Below the pieces are notes generated by a model, which had not been told where the DNA came from, searched no databases, and saw nothing but the letters and a program-made list of their open reading frames with translations. Below, one piece after another: positions 1-7,869 of a stretch of DNA of 64,000 bases (positions within the stretch are counted from its first letter, which is position 1; every line of letters begins with the position of its first letter). Where the stretch lies: NCBI RefSeq assembly GCF_018100795.1, contig NZ_JAGJDY010000008.1, positions 203,420 through 267,419 of the forward strand. The letters run 5' to 3'. The position numbers and the translations under genes were made by a program. This DNA is from Alteromonas sp. MMG017. GTDB taxonomy: Bacteria > Pseudomonadota > Gammaproteobacteria > Enterobacterales > Alteromonadaceae.

Positions 1-1191
1 GATATGAATTTTAGTGCAGATACGACCTCTGGCGAAGAAGGACGCGATCTCTTCTTCGCACTTCGTGAGCTAAACCCGTTATTACCCATTATTCTCATTA
101 CAGCGTGGACGGAGTTAGAGCAAGCTGTAGAGTTAGTGAAAGCGGGCGCGGCAGACTACATTCCAAAGCCTTGGGATGACAGCAAGCTGATTACTACTAT
201 TAAAAACCTAGTAGCGCTAGGCCAGGCCGCTAGCCAAAATAAAGTGTTGAAGCAACAGGCGGCAAATTTTGACAATACTCGCCAGGCAGCAGTAAGTATT
301 GGATTAGTGTACGAAAGTGCAGCCATGCAGCGGGTGGTAGATATGTCGGTGCAGGTGGCTAAATCAGATGTGCCGGTACTTATTACTGGACCTAATGGTA
401 GCGGAAAGGAAAAGATTGCTGAACTCATTCAGTCTCAATCCCCCCTTAATCAGTCCGCCTTTGTGAAGGTAAACGCGGGAGCCCTTCCTCAAGAGCTTAT
501 TGAAGCCGAGCTATTTGGCGCAGAAGTAGGGGCGTTTACCAGTGCTAATAAAACGCGAATTGGCCGCTTTGAAGCCGCCAACCAAGGCACTTTGTTTTTA
601 GATGAAATTGGCAATTTGCCTTTGTCGGGCCAAGTCAAATTATTGCGTGTATTGCAAACCGGTGAATTTGAAAAACTGGGCTCGGTGAAAACACAAAAAA
701 CAGATGTAAGAATTATATCGGCTACCAATTCTGATTTAACTCGCGATATCGCCAACGGCGAATTCCGCGAGGACTTGTTTTATCGTTTAAATGTTATCGA
801 AATTAATGTGCCGCCGCTCAATGAGCGAGGAGATGATGTGTTGGCTTTAGCAAAGCATTTCCTGCCAGGTCGAGACATAAGCTTAACGGGTCAACAAGCG
901 CTGCAAGCCTATGCATGGCCAGGAAATGTGCGTGAGCTTGAGAATGTGTGTCGACGAGTTAGTATTTTGCACCCAGATGGTACCCTTGATGCTGAAGACT
1001 TCGGTTTACCCTGTGCGAATGGTGAATCGAATACCGAGGACAAAGGTGGAAAAGAACCCAGCAAGTTAGAGATAGAGGCGGCGCTTACAGAATTTAACGG
1101 CACAATATCTAAAGTCGCAAGGTACTTGGGGCTATCAAGGCAAGCCCTTTACCGCAGACTAGATAAATACGGAATTAATTATAAATCGTGA
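1..1191 (+). CDS. NtrC-family sigma-54-dependent response regulator (5' truncated)
   Basis: The window opens inside the receiver domain. Codon 1-3 is GAT, giving Asp followed by Met-Asn-Phe, which fits the phosphoacceptor; the conserved Thr (ITAW) and Lys (IPKPW) of a receiver follow. The AAA+ domain has Walker A GPNGSGKE (about residue 129 counting from the Met at base 4), a GAFTGA-loop variant GAFTSA (176-181) and Walker B GTLFLDE (195-201). A Fis-type helix-turn-helix lies in the last 40 residues (SRQALYRRL). It should activate sigma-54 promoters when phosphorylated by the kinase encoded by the next gene, whose GTG start overlaps its TGA by three bases. Target genes are not visible; they may lie upstream of the window. 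The true start is outside the window. Confidence 0.93.
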   Translation, partial: DMNFSADTTSGEEGRDLFFALRELNPLLPIILITAWTELEQAVELVKAGAADYIPKPWDDSKLITTIKNLVALGQAASQNKVLKQQAANFDNTRQAAVSIGLVYESAAMQRVVDMSVQVAKSDVPVLITGPNGSGKEKIAELIQSQSPLNQSAFVKVNAGALPQELIEAELFGAEVGAFTSANKTRIGRFEAANQGTLFLDEIGNLPLSGQVKLLRVLQTGEFEKLGSVKTQKTDVRIISATNSDLTRDIANGEFREDLFYRLNVIEINVPPLNERGDDVLALAKHFLPGRDISLTGQQALQAYAWPGNVRELENVCRRVSILHPDGTLDAEDFGLPCANGESNTEDKGGKEPSKLEIEAALTEFNGTISKVARYLGLSRQALYRRLDKYGINYKS

Positions 1192-2570
1192 GGTTAATTA
1201 AAACTAAACTTCTGGTAGCAGCGCTTTGCGCTACGGCAATAGGCATGGCGCCTATGTTGTATTTAAGCGACCAGTCGGTTGTTCAAAAAGTCCTGCTTGC
1301 TACCGCATCTTTGTGCCTGTGCGCAATGGCAGTGAAAATCTGTACGTCACAAATAACTAAACAATTGGATGCCCTTGAAATAGGCTTGCTCAATTTTAAA
1401 GACGGTGAGTTTTCATCAACACTGGCTTGTAAAACTGGGGACGAGTTTGAAACCTTATGCCAGCTTTATAACGATACCGCAGAAACCCTTCGCCGAGAAA
1501 AACAGTGGTTGTATCAACGAGAGCTAATGCTAGACAAAGTGCTGCATAGTTCGCCTGACGTTTTATTATTAGTAAACGACCAGATGCATGTAGTACTGAG
1601 TAACCGCCAAGCGTGCGAGTTCTTCCACCCAACAAGTAAGATGGAGGATAGTGACTTACAGGCAAATAGTGCCAATGGGGTAGGTGCTAACAGTTTGGGC
1701 GAGAAAAGCATGGGTAGCAGAAGCTTAGAGGGTTACACCCTTGGCACGTTACTCAAAAATAAACCAGACACGCTGAAAGATGTTTTGTTAGAAAACCGAG
1801 AAGGCCTATTCACCTTGCCTCAGGATGCCAGCGGTATTCAAACGTGGCATATGGCTACCGGAACCTTCTTGCTCAATAACCAAACTCATCGATTGTATAT
1901 TCTTAAGCAAATGACTCGGGAGCTTAACCGACAAGAAGTGTCGGTTTGGAAAAAAGTAATAAGGGTGATTAGTCACGAGCTAAATAATTCCTTAGGGCCT
2001 ATTTCCAGCCTGTTACATAGCGGGCAAATTGTAGGGCAGCAAAATGGTGATACTCGTCTGGTGCGGGTGTTCCACACCATTGAAGAGCGTATTGCCCATT
2101 TAAATCAATTTGTTCAAGGGTATGGAAGGTTTGCGAAATTGCCTCCACCAGTTTTGACAACGATTGATTGGGATAAAATAACGGCGCAACTCAGCAATCA
2201 ATGTGATTTCAAGTTAACCATGCCAGAGGCTGTCGAGGTGAAAGCCGATGCAGTCCAAGTAGAACAGCTATTAATCAACTTGCTTAAAAATGCCCATGAG
2301 TCGGGAGGAAATCCACAGGATGTGGAGCTCGTTATCAAGCAAACGGCCTCTCAAGTTATTATAGAAGTACTCGATAGCGGAAAAGGCATGACGGATAGCG
2401 TAATGACAAATGCGCTGGTTCCTTTTTATTCCACTAAGGCGAATGGAAGTGGACTAGGGTTGGCGCTATGCCGAGAAATTACCGATGCACATAATGGCCA
2501 CTTAGTGATTCAAAACCGAAAAGAAAAAGGATTATGCGTGCGTTTTATTATTGATAAAACGAAAAAGTAA
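1188..2570 (+). CDS. Membrane sensor histidine kinase, partner of the upstream regulator
   Basis: 460 residues. Two N-terminal membrane segments (about 7-26 and 33-52) are followed by a HAMP-like linker (55-105), a PAS-like region (115-240) and a kinase core: H-box ISHELNNSLGP with His263, N-box LLKNAHESGG (Asn364/Asn368), G1 DSGKGM (396-401), F-box PFYSTK and G2 GSGLGLAL. The core is of the NtrB type seen in kinases that pair with sigma-54 activators. The start is GTG at 1188, inside the stop of the regulator (GTGA), so the two are translationally coupled. Residues 152-182 (rich in Ser/Gly/Asn, with SLG/SMG/SLEG repeats) look like an insertion in the PAS region. The signal sensed is unknown. 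Confidence 0.92.
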   Translation: MRLIKTKLLVAALCATAIGMAPMLYLSDQSVVQKVLLATASLCLCAMAVKICTSQITKQLDALEIGLLNFKDGEFSSTLACKTGDEFETLCQLYNDTAETLRREKQWLYQRELMLDKVLHSSPDVLLLVNDQMHVVLSNRQACEFFHPTSKMEDSDLQANSANGVGANSLGEKSMGSRSLEGYTLGTLLKNKPDTLKDVLLENREGLFTLPQDASGIQTWHMATGTFLLNNQTHRLYILKQMTRELNRQEVSVWKKVIRVISHELNNSLGPISSLLHSGQIVGQQNGDTRLVRVFHTIEERIAHLNQFVQGYGRFAKLPPPVLTTIDWDKITAQLSNQCDFKLTMPEAVEVKADAVQVEQLLINLLKNAHESGGNPQDVELVIKQTASQVIIEVLDSGKGMTDSVMTNALVPFYSTKANGSGLGLALCREITDAHNGHLVIQNRKEKGLCVRFIIDKTKK

Positions 2571-2584
2571 CAGACAAAAAAATA

Positions 2585-2610
2585 GGGGAACAGACGGGCG
2601 TCTGTTCCCC
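2585..2610 (-). terminator. Perfect inverted repeat, terminator-like on the minus strand
   Basis: GGGGAACAGACG and CGTCTGTTCCCC form a 12-bp perfect stem with a 2-base loop. Seven A residues at 2576-2582 read as a T-run on the minus strand just after the stem. On the plus strand only two T follow, so intrinsic termination is better supported for leftward transcripts (from smrB), although the hairpin also closes the kinase operon. Confidence 0.45.
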
Positions 2611-2669
2611 TTACGACGCTAAGCCAAGACCGTTTTTAACCTACGTCGAACAGGCATGTATAATGTATT

Positions 2670-2688
2670 GCAAATGAGAATGATTTGC
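2670..2688. promoter_or_regulatory. Candidate Fur box
   Basis: The 19-base site GCAAATGAGAATGATTTGC has perfect 6-base palindromic arms (GCAAAT/ATTTGC) and matches the classical Fur consensus at 13 of 19 positions. It lies about 157 bp upstream of the 41-aa membrane protein gene and upstream of both FNR boxes. Iron control of that gene is inferred only from position. Confidence 0.5.
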
Positions 2689-2724
2689 AATGTCATTTTG
2701 AATTATTTTTAATTTATTTCTATA

Positions 2725-2738
2725 TTGATCTCGATCAA
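2725..2738. promoter_or_regulatory. FNR box 1 (perfect consensus)
   Basis: TTGAT-CTCG-ATCAA matches the FNR/EtrA consensus TTGAT-N4-ATCAA at all ten conserved positions. Its centre is exactly 50 bp upstream of the second FNR box, close to -91 of the transcription start inferred below, a position used by class I or tandem FNR promoters. Confidence 0.8.
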
Positions 2739-2774
2739 CTTCTCTACAACCCTTCTATTTACCGTATTTCGGAC

Positions 2775-2788
2775 TTGATCCAGATCAT
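2775..2788. promoter_or_regulatory. FNR box 2, class II position
   Basis: TTGAT-CCAG-ATCAT matches the FNR consensus at nine of ten positions. A -10-like hexamer TATCAT lies at 2810-2815, so a start near 2822 would place this box at about -41, the class II activator position. A GAGGAG ribosome-binding site follows at 2833-2838. This supports anaerobic or micro-oxic activation of the small gene at 2846. Confidence 0.75.
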
Positions 2789-2845
2789 AAACCCTCGTCA
2801 TGAAATCGCTATCATTAACTTACTAACCCTGTGAGGAGAAACACT

Positions 2846-2971
2846 ATGTTACTAAGTATGATTTCAGATCCCGTTGTATGGGGCTCGCTTTTAGGTATCA
2901 GTATTATTATTGGAATGGGCGTGTTTTACACATACATGTTTATGCACAACAGCGCAGAGCTTGATAAGTAA
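2846..2971 (+). CDS. Small single-pass membrane protein (41 aa), FNR-controlled
   Basis: The product has 41 residues, beginning MLLSMISDPVVWGS, with one hydrophobic helix (about 12-32) and a short polar tail ending SAELDK. GAGGAG is placed eight bases before the ATG, and two FNR boxes plus a fitting -10 precede it, so this is a real gene despite its size. The short N-terminus with DPV-WGSL and one helix resembles DUF3149 small membrane proteins, a family without known function; I am not certain of that assignment. Small single-helix proteins often act as subunits of respiratory complexes, which would suit FNR control, but that is inference. It converges on smrB with a 65-bp gap. Confidence 0.75.
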   Translation: MLLSMISDPVVWGSLLGISIIIGMGVFYTYMFMHNSAELDK

Positions 2972-3036
2972 GCAGGGCTTTACCTATGAGCATTGTCGCT
3001 TAGGTCAAGAAGCCTCAGTAAACAGGATTAAGTTTG

Positions 3037-3630
3037 CTATCGCTTATATTCTGGCGTGGGCACATCTAGCAAAACAAGCAATGCTGCTTGTCCGCCGTAT
3101 TCAAGGGGTGCTTGGTGGAATGCATTCACGTGGGGATGCTGTATTAAGTAGTGGGGAAGCGCGTTTTTTAAAACGCCTTGCCCAAACCCGTGCATTATAG
3201 AAACACAGTCTACCGACTCTTTGCGGGCGGTATAAATCAATGAGGCTATTTCGGTTTTTGCCATTTCTCGGGTCATGCCATGTAAATCGAGCAAAAACTC
3301 AGGGGAATAGTCTCCTCGTCTAAGCTGCTTTAATACGTGCGTTGGCACGCCATCTCGGCAATACCGCATAGGGCCTTCTTGTGGAAGTACGGCTTGGTAC
3401 ATATCTGAAAAGCTAAAACTCGCCGCTACCTGCTTACTGCCTTTAAGGTGTTTAACCCCTGCCAGTTGCTTTTTCTTTTCTAGAGCAACTTTCTTATTCG
3501 GTACAATCTTGTCCTGCTCCATGGGCTTTACACCTTGCACAGCATCAGCAAATGAGAAGGTATCTTCAATCACTTTTGGCTTCTCAGTGCCTTTTTTCAT
3601 GGCTTTTAGTTCTTTTTTAAATGCTGTCAT
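3037..3630 (-). CDS. smrB: SmrB, ribosome-rescue endonuclease (Smr domain)
   Basis: 197 residues. A basic N-terminal extension is followed by the conserved RRGDYSPEFLLDLHGMT segment and a C-terminal Smr domain ending with HPHVNAFHQAPLEYGG, all highly similar to E. coli SmrB (YfcN) from memory. SmrB is recruited to collided ribosomes and cuts the mRNA between them. The DLHG motif (115-118) is intact; the second motif reads HGFG (147-150) where E. coli has HGHG. The gene is divergent from prmB with an 88-bp gap, the same arrangement as in E. coli. Confidence 0.93.
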   Translation of the reverse strand: MTAFKKELKAMKKGTEKPKVIEDTFSFADAVQGVKPMEQDKIVPNKKVALEKKKQLAGVKHLKGSKQVAASFSFSDMYQAVLPQEGPMRYCRDGVPTHVLKQLRRGDYSPEFLLDLHGMTREMAKTEIASLIYTARKESVDCVSIMHGFGQGVLKNALPHYLIQHPHVNAFHQAPLEYGGQAALLVLLDVPTPEYKR

Positions 3631-3718
3631 TATGAACCGATATGCAAATTAACGTGGGCGCAGGCGTTATCTTTGGGTATGATACCAGCTTTCATATTCC
3701 TGATGTACCCAAGCTCTT

Positions 3719-4654
3719 ATGACCGACAAGTTTTACTTAGAAGAAGCCATCGAAGATTTACACAGCATACTTGATATGATTCGGTGGGCTACCAGTCGTT
3801 TTAACGACGCCGCCCTCTATTTTGGTCATGGTACCGATAACGCTTGGGATGAAGCATTAAGCCTTACCATGCAAGCGCTGCACTTGCCGCATTCGTTGTC
3901 TGAGCATGTTGGCGACAGTATGTTGTCATCACGACTTACAAAAAGTGAGCGTGAAAAAATTGCTGAGCTTGTTTTAAAACGAGTTCAAACTCGTATGCCA
4001 CTGCCTTACATTACTAACGAAGCTTGGTTTTGCGGCATGCCTTTTTACGTTGATGAGCGCGTGCTTATTCCTCGCTCTCCGTTTGCAGAACTGATTCAAA
4101 ATAATTTCGAGCCTTTCGTTAAAGAAGCACCGTCGCATATTTTAGATATGTGTACTGGTGGTGGCTGTATTGCGATTGCGCTTGCGCATGCGTACCCCGA
4201 CTCACAGGTTGATGCGGTAGATATAAGCGAAGATGCCCTTGAAGTGGCTGATATTAATATTCAAGAGCATCAACTCAGTCACCGTGTTTACCCCATTCAT
4301 TCTGATTTATTTACTAATTTAACCGGGCAGAAGTACGATTTAATTGTATCAAACCCACCTTATGTTGATGCTGAAGACATGGCCGACTTACCTGATGAAT
4401 ATCATCATGAGCCAGAGCTCGCATTAGCTGCCGGTGATGACGGGTTAGAACTTGTGGATATTATGCTGCGTAAAGCACCACAATATTTAACCGACAACGG
4501 CTGGTTGTTCATTGAAGTAGGTAACAGCGAAGTGCACATGGACACTCGCTTCCCAGGCCTTGAAGTCATTTGGCTTAGCTTTGAAAATGGCGGGCAGGGG
4601 ATATTTGCCGTAAACAACACAACATTAAAAAACTATTTTAACAGCAAGGATTAA
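3719..4654 (+). CDS. prmB: PrmB, N5-glutamine methyltransferase of ribosomal protein L3
   Basis: 311 residues, matching the family length. It carries the N-terminal helical domain (HGTDNAWDEAL) and the SAM-dependent methyltransferase fold with the DMCTGGGCIAIALA glycine-rich loop and the catalytic NPPYVDAEDM motif typical of glutamine N5-methylases. PrmB methylates a glutamine of ribosomal protein L3. Synteny with smrB upstream and aroC nine bases downstream is the common gammaproteobacterial arrangement. The ribosome-binding site is weak, but the start agrees with E. coli PrmB. Confidence 0.96.
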   Translation: MTDKFYLEEAIEDLHSILDMIRWATSRFNDAALYFGHGTDNAWDEALSLTMQALHLPHSLSEHVGDSMLSSRLTKSEREKIAELVLKRVQTRMPLPYITNEAWFCGMPFYVDERVLIPRSPFAELIQNNFEPFVKEAPSHILDMCTGGGCIAIALAHAYPDSQVDAVDISEDALEVADINIQEHQLSHRVYPIHSDLFTNLTGQKYDLIVSNPPYVDAEDMADLPDEYHHEPELALAAGDDGLELVDIMLRKAPQYLTDNGWLFIEVGNSEVHMDTRFPGLEVIWLSFENGGQGIFAVNNTTLKNYFNSKD

Positions 4655-4663
4655 TTCTAGATT

Positions 4664-5764
4664 ATGTCAGGCAACAGCTTTGGAAAACTCTTCACCGTTA
4701 CCACATTTGGAGAAAGCCACGGTATCGCCATTGGTGGTGTTGTTGATGGTTGTCCTCCAGGCCTCACGTTAAGTGAAACTGATTTACAGGGCGATTTAGA
4801 CAGACGTAAGCCTGGTACATCCCGTTATACCACGGCCCGTCGTGAAGATGATGAAGTGCAGATTTTGTCTGGCGTGTTTGAAGGAAAAACTACGGGTACC
4901 AGTATTGGTTTGTTAATTAAAAACAAAGACCAACGTAGCCAAGATTACTCAAATATCGCTGATCGTTTCCGTCCTGGTCATGCTGATTACACCTACGATC
5001 AAAAGTATGGTTCACGTGATTATCGCGGTGGTGGTCGTTCTTCTGCCCGTGAAACCGCGGTACGTGTTGCGGCTGGTGGTATTGCTAAAAAGTACTTAAA
5101 AGAAGTACATGGCGTTGAAGTACATGGGTACCTTTCTCAATTAGGGCCTATTAGCGTTGAAAACGTTGACCATACGGTAACGAACACGAACCCTTTCTTT
5201 TGCCCCGATGAAAGCAAACTTGAAGCACTCGATGAATACATGCGCGAGCTAAAAAAATCTGGCGATAGCATTGGCGCTAAGGTTTCAGTCGTGGTTAAAA
5301 ATGTTCCAGTGGGGTTGGGCGAGCCAGTATTCGATAGACTAGATGCCGACATTGCACACGCTATGATGGGTATTAACGCCGTTAAAGGCGTAGAAATTGG
5401 CGATGGCTTTGAGGTTATAAACCAAAAAGGCAGTGAGCACCGTGACACACTTTCACCCGAAGGTTTCCTATCAAACCATGCTGGTGGCGTATTAGGCGGT
5501 ATTTCAACAGGACAAGATCTTGAAGTGCATATGGCACTTAAGCCAACCTCAAGTATTTCGGTGCCAGGCAAAACCATCAATAAGCAAGGCGAAGAAATTG
5601 AAATTATCACCAAAGGTCGTCACGACCCTTGCGTGGGTATTCGCGCAGTGCCTATTGCTGAAGCGATGATGGCCATTGTATTAATGGATCATTACTTACG
5701 TCACCGTGCACAAAATGCTTCTGTGGTATCGACGACTGCCCCCATCGCGGGTCAGGCTGACTAA
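4664..5764 (+). CDS. aroC: Chorismate synthase
   Basis: 366 residues, the standard length. The N-terminus ([18 protein letters not shown]) and the [14 protein letters not shown] and [14 protein letters not shown] blocks are signature regions of AroC. The enzyme converts 5-enolpyruvylshikimate 3-phosphate to chorismate with reduced FMN, the last step of the shikimate pathway, in the cytoplasm. It is nine bases downstream of prmB and probably cotranscribed. Two tandem copies of the 11-mer TAAGAAAACGC follow the stop codon. Confidence 0.98.
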   Translation: MSGNSFGKLFTVTTFGESHGIAIGGVVDGCPPGLTLSETDLQGDLDRRKPGTSRYTTARREDDEVQILSGVFEGKTTGTSIGLLIKNKDQRSQDYSNIADRFRPGHADYTYDQKYGSRDYRGGGRSSARETAVRVAAGGIAKKYLKEVHGVEVHGYLSQLGPISVENVDHTVTNTNPFFCPDESKLEALDEYMRELKKSGDSIGAKVSVVVKNVPVGLGEPVFDRLDADIAHAMMGINAVKGVEIGDGFEVINQKGSEHRDTLSPEGFLSNHAGGVLGGISTGQDLEVHMALKPTSSISVPGKTINKQGEEIEIITKGRHDPCVGIRAVPIAEAMMAIVLMDHYLRHRAQNASVVSTTAPIAGQAD

Positions 5765-5768
5765 ACGA

Positions 5769-5790
5769 TAAGAAAACGCTAAGAAAACGC
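5769..5790. repeat. Tandem 11-bp repeat (two copies)
   Basis: TAAGAAAACGC occurs twice back to back immediately after aroC, and a diverged third unit (TAGTTAAGCGC) follows. No coding role is evident. Confidence 0.6.
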
Positions 5791-5853
5791 TAGTTAAGCG
5801 CTAATAAACAGCGCGTCAGTAAAAATAGTAACAACCCAATTCATCCCCTCATA

Positions 5854-5879
5854 CGCCACAAGTAATCTTACTTGTGGCG
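5854..5879. other. Perfect 12-bp inverted repeat between aroC and the MFS gene
   Basis: CGCCACAAGTAA and TTACTTGTGGCG are separated by TC. No T-run follows, so this may be a Rho-assisted or processing hairpin or an operator, not a classical terminator. A TTG at 5872 lies in the right arm and is unlikely to be the MFS start. Confidence 0.6.
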
Positions 5880-5901
5880 CTATCGCATACGGAGTTGTGC
5901 A

Positions 5902-7077
5902 GTGCCATTCGCTAAATTGCCTTTTGCTAACCATAAATCACTCATTGTCCTCGCGTTAACTTATTGGCTGTACTTTGGTCAACTAGGCGTGTTAGTCCCT
6001 TACTTGGGTATATTTCTTGATGGTCGTGGTTTTAGATCTGCTGAAATAGGGGAGCTTTTCGCGGTAATAACCTTGGCGCGTATTTTAGGGCCTGGATTGT
6101 GGGCGGGCATTGCCGATAAAAAAGGTAATGCGGTAAGTGTATTGCGCCTGGGTAGCTTTCTTACGGTAGCCACCTTTTGTTCGGTATTCTTATTTGAAGG
6201 TTTTTGGGGGCTTACCCTTTCCTTTGGCTTAATGATGATGTTCTGGACTGCGGTTTTACCTCAGTTAGAGGTTATTACTATGAAGTCTGTAGTGGGAACT
6301 AAAGCCAGCTATGGGCTTATTAGGTTGTGGGGAAGTATCGGCTTTATCTGCTTAACCGTAGGCGTGGGTAAGGCCTTAGACAGCTTTTCTACTGAAACAC
6401 CGGTCATCGTGAGTGTGGGCGTGTTATTGCTCTTGTTCGTGACCACGCTATTTATTCAAGCCCCGAAAGCGAGTGCCGAGAAACACACCGCTGTTGGAAG
6501 CATTTGGCAGTATGCCAAACAGCGCCCTTTTGTGGTTTTTATCTTTGCCTCAATATGCTTACAAATTAGTTTCGGTGCTTATTATGGTTTCTTTGCATTG
6601 TATATGCGCGACCTTGGCTACAGCGGTCAGCAAACGGGTTTATTCATCGCCCTAGGTGTATTGGTAGAAGTGGTTATTTTTCTTATTGCCAGTCGTTTAA
6701 CTGCACGTTTTGGCGTATGGAATTTGCTGTTTGCCAGTTTGCTATTAACAGCACTGCGTTGGTATGCGTTAGCGGCAGCGGCCGATAGCATGGCGGTGAT
6801 ATTACTAAGCCAAGTGATTCATGCGTTAAGCTTCGGATTAACCCATGCGGTATCGGTACACTTTATTCACCAGTTTTTACCACCGGCATTCCACAGCCGA
6901 GGCCAAGCTATCTATATTAGTGTGGCCTTTGGGTTTGGTGGCGCATTTGGTAATTACATGGCAGGTCAACAATGGAACCAAGGCGCCAATGCTTATGAAA
7001 CCTTTGCCACCGCCGCGGTGTTCTCAGCAATAGGGGCGGTCTCCTTGTTTTTCTGTAAGCGCAAGCAACTTATGTAA
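5902..7077 (+). CDS. MFS transporter, HcaT-like (PPP family)
   Basis: 391 residues from GTG 5902, chosen because GGAG sits at 5891-5894 with seven-base spacing; an in-frame TTG at 5872 is inside a hairpin and would add an unlikely polar extension. About 12 membrane segments are visible. The start (LTYWLYFGQLGVLVPYLGIF) and the loop LARILGPGLWAGIADKKGN resemble the phenylpropionate-permease (HcaT) branch of the major facilitator superfamily. The substrate cannot be told from sequence. It is downstream of aroC but separated by 137 bp containing an inverted repeat, so it probably has its own expression. Confidence 0.85.
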   Translation: MPFAKLPFANHKSLIVLALTYWLYFGQLGVLVPYLGIFLDGRGFRSAEIGELFAVITLARILGPGLWAGIADKKGNAVSVLRLGSFLTVATFCSVFLFEGFWGLTLSFGLMMMFWTAVLPQLEVITMKSVVGTKASYGLIRLWGSIGFICLTVGVGKALDSFSTETPVIVSVGVLLLLFVTTLFIQAPKASAEKHTAVGSIWQYAKQRPFVVFIFASICLQISFGAYYGFFALYMRDLGYSGQQTGLFIALGVLVEVVIFLIASRLTARFGVWNLLFASLLLTALRWYALAAAADSMAVILLSQVIHALSFGLTHAVSVHFIHQFLPPAFHSRGQAIYISVAFGFGGAFGNYMAGQQWNQGANAYETFATAAVFSAIGAVSLFFCKRKQLM

Positions 7078-7288
7078 AAAGCCTTCACCGTTTAAAGCTT
7101 GTTTTATTAAAGCTTTCGTCTAAAACTACTTTACTTGCAATATGTAGCTATACTGAATTAGACGTAAAGTAATACTAGTACGAAGACAATAGACACCTTG
7201 TTGTAATAAAGAACATTATTGCAGGTCTAGTACAAGGCTAGCACAGGTGTCGACGTCAGTAGTTTTGTACTAATAAAGGAGTGCTTGC

Positions 7289-7753
7289 ATGAATTTACGC
7301 TCTGATATGGTGTGTAATAAAAAGTTTCCCCATGCGGCTTACAGTATAGAAATTACCGGTTCTACGCTGATTAGTGAATTAAAGGGTCAGTGGTCTACTG
7401 AGATATCAAATAGCTATATTGCGGATGTTAAGCAAGAGGTTGCCTCAAGGTTTAACATGCGCTGGCTACATATCGTGTTGTTAGATAAGTGGGATTTAAC
7501 CACTTTTGACGCCATGGAAAACTTCACTCAATACGGAGTATGGTGTTATGAAAATGGCGTGAAAGCGTCTTTCTATGTGTATCAAACCAACCCAGTCAAA
7601 CGCTATCAATTGGCCAAAATGTTGCCCGAACGCGCCAAAGACTACGTTAGCTTTCATGTGGAAAGCATCGACGACGCGTTTCACTACGCCTCTGAAAATG
7701 GCTTTCTTGACGAGCCTAAGCCCAACCAGGCGATTAAAACATTGAATGCCTAA
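7289..7753 (+). CDS. Hypothetical cytoplasmic protein, possibly STAS-like fold
   Basis: 154 residues, no signal peptide or membrane segment. AAAGGAG precedes the ATG. The alternating pattern (YSIEITGSTLISELKGQW, then a hydrophobic strand with LLDKWDLTTFDAMENF, then strand KASFYVYQTNP) resembles the short STAS/SpoIIAA-like fold, in which a helix follows a strand ending in Asp. This is a fold guess from pattern, not a recognised family. It stands alone between the MFS gene and spoVR, which is convergent. The function is unknown. Confidence 0.75.
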   Translation: MNLRSDMVCNKKFPHAAYSIEITGSTLISELKGQWSTEISNSYIADVKQEVASRFNMRWLHIVLLDKWDLTTFDAMENFTQYGVWCYENGVKASFYVYQTNPVKRYQLAKMLPERAKDYVSFHVESIDDAFHYASENGFLDEPKPNQAIKTLNA

Positions 7754-7869
7754 CATACTCATACGGTTGTATTTGCTCGTTAACGCCTTAGCGCGTTAGG
7801 CTCTAGAAGTTGGAAGTAAGAGTGTGCATTTAACTGGCGCCCCCGCGTACCAGAAGGCGCAAAGTACAA

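Noticed and set aside
2910..3200. 96-codon plus-strand frame
   Set aside because: It overlaps the 41-aa gene in another frame and the 3' end of smrB on the opposite strand; no ribosome-binding site.
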